Shown here piece after piece: positions 61,154-64,000 of a stretch of DNA of 64,000 nucleotides; the stretch's first letter is position 1; each line of letters begins with the position of its first letter. The notes beneath the pieces were generated by a model. That model was not told where the DNA came from, did no database searches, and saw only the letters and a program-made list of their open reading frames with translations. Where the stretch lies: assembly GCF_000258515.1 (NCBI RefSeq), contig NZ_AJLF01000001.1, positions 372,001-436,000 of the forward strand, written 5' to 3'. The DNA is from Thermococcus zilligii AN1. Its GTDB lineage: Archaea > Methanobacteriota_B > Thermococci > Thermococcales > Thermococcaceae. A program made the translations under genes and the position numbers.

Positions 61154-63520
61154 ATGAGCGGATACAGGTTTATAAAGTGGTTCGAGGAGCTCAGGAAGAC
61201 CGACGTTCCCCTCGTCGGTGGAAAGGGAGCAAACCTCGGAGAAATGACCAACGCCGGAATCCCGGTTCCGCCCGGGTTCTGCGTTACTGCTGAGGCCTAC
61301 AAGTACTTCGTTGAGCACGTCAAGCTCGAGGATGGAAAGACCCTTCAGGAGTGGATTATGGACATCATAAGCAAGACCAACGTTGACGACTCAAAGCAGC
61401 TCCAGGAGAACACAGCCAAGATCAGGCAGAAGATAATCGATCTCCCGATGCTCCCGGAGATAGCCAAGGAGATAGAGGACGCTTACAAGAAGCTCAGCCA
61501 GAGGTTCAACAAGGACGCCGTTTACGTTGCGGTTCGCTCTTCTGCAACGGCTGAGGACCTCCCGGAGGCTTCCTTCGCCGGCCAGCAGGAGACCTATCTC
61601 GACGTCTACGGCGCTGAAGACGTCATAGAGAAGGTCAAGAAGTGCTGGGCCAGCCTCTGGACGGCCAGGGCCACCTTCTACAGGGCCAAGCAGGGCTTCG
61701 ACCACAGCAGGGTCTACCTCTCAGCTGTCGTCCAGAAGATGGTCAACAGCGAGAAGAGCGGTGTCATGTTCACCGCCAACCCGGTCACCAGCGACAGGAA
61801 CGAGATAATGATCAACGCCAGCTGGGGCCTCGGTGAGGCCGTCGTCAGCGGAAGCGTTACCCCTGACGAGTACATCGTCGAGAAGGGCACCTGGAAGATA
61901 AAGGACAAGTTCATCGCCAAGAAGGAAGTTATGGTTGTTCGCAACCCCGAGACCAACAGGGGCACCATCTACGTCAAGGTCGCCGACTATCTCGGGCAGG
62001 AATGGGTTGAGAAGCAGGTTCTCACCGACGAGCAGATCATAGAGCTCGCCAAGATGGGTGCAAAGATCGAGGAGCACTACGGCTGGCCGCAGGACATCGA
62101 GTGGGCCTACGACAAGGACGACGGCAAGCTCTACATCGTCCAGAGCAGGCCGATAACCACCCTCAAGGAGGAGGCCAAGGCCGAGGAGGCCGCCGAGACC
62201 GGAGAAGGTGAGATCATCCTCAAGGGCCTCGGTGCTTCACCCGGCGTTGGTGCTGGCAGGGTGGTTGTCATCTTCGACGCCAGCGAAATCGACAAGGTCA
62301 AGCAGGGCGACGTCCTGGTCACCACGATGACCAACCCGGACATGGTTCCGGCGATGAAGAGGGCGAGCGCCATAGTCACCGACGAGGGCGGAAGAACCAG
62401 CCACGCCGCTATCGTTAGCAGGGAGCTCGGTATCCCGGCCGTTGTCGGTACCAAGGAAGCAACCAAGAAGCTCAAGACCGGTGACTACGTCACAGTTGAT
62501 GGAACCAGGGGTGTCGTCTACAGGGGCATAGTCAAGGACCTCGTCGGGAAGAAGGAGGAGCCGGTGGCCGCCGCTGGTGGTGGACAGGTCGTCGTTGCGG
62601 GCGCTCCGCTCATCACCGCGACCAAGATCAAGGTCAACGTCTCAATGCCTGAAATGGCCGAGAAGGCCGCCGCCACAGGCGCCGACGGTGTCGGTCTCCT
62701 CCGCGCCGAGCACATGATCCTCAGCATCGGTGAGCACCCGGTCAAGTTCATCAAGGAGGGCAAGTTCGACGAGCTCGTCGAGAAGCTCGCCGATGGCATA
62801 AGAACCGTTGCGGCCGCATTCTACCCGAGGCCGGTCTGGTACAGGACGCTCGATGCCCCGACCAACGAGTTCAAGGAGATGCCCGGCGGAGAGGACGAGC
62901 CGGACGAGAGGAACCCGATGCTCGGCTGGCGCGGAATCAGGCGCAGCCTCGACCAGGTCGAGCTCCTCAAGGCCGAGTTCCTCGCCATCAAGAAGGTCGT
63001 CGAGGAGGGCTACACCAACGTCGGCGTCATGCTCCCGCTCGTCGGCCACCCCGAGCAGGTGAGGAAGGCCAAGGAGATAGCCCTCTCAGTCGGCCTCAGG
63101 CCACACAAGGACGTTGAGTGGGGAATAATGGTCGAGGTTCCGGCAGCTGCTCTCATCATCGAGGACCTCATCAAGGAGGGCATTGACTTCATAAGCTTCG
63201 GAACCAACGACCTCACCCAGTACACCCTCGCCATCGACAGGGACAACGACAGAATAGCTTACCTCTACGACGAGACGCACCCGGCAGTGCTCAAGCTCAT
63301 CGAGCACGTCATCAAGGTCTGCAAGAAGTACGGCGTTGAGACCAGCATCTGCGGCCAGGCCGGAAGCGACCCGAAGATGGCCAAGATCCTCGTCAGGCTC
63401 GGCATCGACAGCATCTCAGCTAACCCCGATGCAGTTGAGCTCATCAGGAAGACCGTGGCCCAGGAGGAGCAGAAGATCCTCCTCGAAGCCGCCAGGAAGA
63501 AGCTCTTCGGGGAGGACTGA
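61154..63520 (+). CDS. ppsA: Phosphoenolpyruvate synthase
   Basis: 788 residues: pyruvate + ATP + water to PEP + AMP + phosphate, or the reverse in glycolysis. N-terminal nucleotide-binding domain (VPLVGGKGANLGEM, RSSATAEDLPEASFAGQQET), phospho-His H417 in GGRTSHAAIVSRELGIPAVVGT, and the PEP-utiliser domain with C733 in TSICGQAGSDP. GGAGGG precedes the ATG. Codon use is strongly biased to C-ending codons, fitting a highly expressed gene. Confidence 0.97.
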   Translation: MSGYRFIKWFEELRKTDVPLVGGKGANLGEMTNAGIPVPPGFCVTAEAYKYFVEHVKLEDGKTLQEWIMDIISKTNVDDSKQLQENTAKIRQKIIDLPMLPEIAKEIEDAYKKLSQRFNKDAVYVAVRSSATAEDLPEASFAGQQETYLDVYGAEDVIEKVKKCWASLWTARATFYRAKQGFDHSRVYLSAVVQKMVNSEKSGVMFTANPVTSDRNEIMINASWGLGEAVVSGSVTPDEYIVEKGTWKIKDKFIAKKEVMVVRNPETNRGTIYVKVADYLGQEWVEKQVLTDEQIIELAKMGAKIEEHYGWPQDIEWAYDKDDGKLYIVQSRPITTLKEEAKAEEAAETGEGEIILKGLGASPGVGAGRVVVIFDASEIDKVKQGDVLVTTMTNPDMVPAMKRASAIVTDEGGRTSHAAIVSRELGIPAVVGTKEATKKLKTGDYVTVDGTRGVVYRGIVKDLVGKKEEPVAAAGGGQVVVAGAPLITATKIKVNVSMPEMAEKAAATGADGVGLLRAEHMILSIGEHPVKFIKEGKFDELVEKLADGIRTVAAAFYPRPVWYRTLDAPTNEFKEMPGGEDEPDERNPMLGWRGIRRSLDQVELLKAEFLAIKKVVEEGYTNVGVMLPLVGHPEQVRKAKEIALSVGLRPHKDVEWGIMVEVPAAALIIEDLIKEGIDFISFGTNDLTQYTLAIDRDNDRIAYLYDETHPAVLKLIEHVIKVCKKYGVETSICGQAGSDPKMAKILVRLGIDSISANPDAVELIRKTVAQEEQKILLEAARKKLFGED

Positions 63521-63589
63521 TGTCCTTCCCTCTTTTCTATTCGCCTTTTGGTTTGCTGTCCTAACAGCGCAACTGGCTCTTTTGTCCAC

Positions 63590-63606
63590 AATAAGCTTTT
63601 TATACC
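63590..63606 (+). promoter_or_regulatory. Promoter for a leaderless MATE mRNA
   Basis: AATAAGCTTTTTATACC places the TATA box at about 63596-63604, so transcription should start at about 63625-63628, the start codon. No ribosome binding site is present. Confidence 0.55.
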
Positions 63607-63627
63607 AACGTTTCGACGGTCATCTCA

Positions 63628-64000
63628 ATGATGCGTAAAGTCGAAGCCCTGCGCGAGCAGATCCTTTACGGCCCGGTAGTAAAAACGCTCATCCTGTTAG
63701 CCTATCCTTTGATAATCAACCAGCTCGTTCAGGTTCTCTATAACCTCACCGACACGTTCTGGCTCGGCAGGCTCGGCAGGACTGAGCTTTCCGCCCCGGG
63801 AACGGCATGGCCCCTCGTGTGGCTCTTTACCAGCATAGGGGCGGGTTTTGCAACCGCCGGCTTCGCCTTCGTGAGCCAGTACATCGGTGCAGGGGAATAC
63901 GATAAGGCGAACCGCTCCGCAGGGGCGCTCTATTCTGTGATGCTCCTCTTTTCAATCGCGGTCGGGATCATTGGTGTAGTCCTCGCCCCCCAGATGCTCC
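63628..64000 (+). CDS. MATE-family efflux transporter (5' part)
   Basis: First 124 residues, cut by the window end. VKTLILLAYPLIINQLVQVLYNLTDTFWLGRLG and GAGFATAGFAFVSQYIGAGEYDKANRSAG are typical of TM1-TM3 of MATE multidrug/Na+ antiporters. Two adjacent ATG codons (63628, 63631) could start it. Confidence 0.9.
   Translation, partial: MMRKVEALREQILYGPVVKTLILLAYPLIINQLVQVLYNLTDTFWLGRLGRTELSAPGTAWPLVWLFTSIGAGFATAGFAFVSQYIGAGEYDKANRSAGALYSVMLLFSIAVGIIGVVLAPQML

Overview
The window comes from a hyperthermophilic euryarchaeon of the order Thermococcales, most likely a Thermococcus. The gene content is diagnostic: an archaellum (fla/arl) operon with an EarA-type regulator, archaeal Che proteins including CheF, Alba, transcription factor S, PCNA next to GINS15, RNase P protein Rnp4, a pyrolysin-type protease, PEP synthase and a CGP-CTERM surface protein. 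Genes are tightly packed, often overlapping by 1-30 bases. Starts follow GGTGA-type ribosome binding sites, and promoters are archaeal BRE/TATA boxes.

Layout. 1-6.9 kb: alpha/beta hydrolase, two MFS transporters, and a glycerol unit (glycerophosphodiesterase plus glycerol kinase), then a cyclase-family hydrolase. 6.9-10.1 kb: a coiled-coil protein, an isolated 5S rRNA gene, an unknown protein with a possible OB fold and winged helix, and rnp4. 10.1-16.3 kb (minus): cheY-cheA-cheC-like-cheF, continuing by overlaps into a CGP-CTERM beta-propeller protein and a HEAT-repeat protein. 16.4-29 kb: a methyltransferase and earA (minus) face the operon flaB1-B5, flaC, flaD/E, flaF, flaG, flaH, flaI, flaJ (plus). 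29-36.6 kb: housekeeping genes (pcm, TIP49-type ATPase, CPBP protease, FKBP, cysS, pyk).

36.6-38.3 kb is a 1.7 kb stretch without a credible gene. Its flanks are very AT-rich (12-20% GC in counted lines). Its GC-rich core folds into a large nested structure: a terminal helix pairs 37040-37055 with 37895-37910, and further long-range helices lie inside it. Several G-U pairs fix the RNA to the plus strand. I read this as a large structured non-coding RNA of about 870-990 nt that matches no family I recognise. It is the main candidate for something undescribed.

38.3-47.3 kb: purB with a palindromic operator region, alba, a membrane-tethered winged-helix regulator, a CBS/zinc protein, a THEP1-type NTPase, mtnA, then a compact minus-strand cassette (PLP enzyme, DUF1611 protein, PP-loop ATPase, GNAT) that looks like an uncharacterised biosynthetic pathway. 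47.5-64 kb: a small hyperacidic Trp-Asp-Glu repeat protein, an MFS transporter, an iron-type alcohol dehydrogenase, a NodU-type carbamoyltransferase, proS, a CoA-disulfide-reductase-like flavoprotein, the tfs-ORF62-pcn-gins15 information cluster, the pyrolysin-like protease, ppsA, and the start of a MATE transporter cut by the window end.

Functionally the window links motility (archaellum, chemotaxis, regulator) with DNA replication/transcription factors and central carbon metabolism (glycerol, pyruvate/PEP). No tRNA, CRISPR array or insertion sequence was seen.
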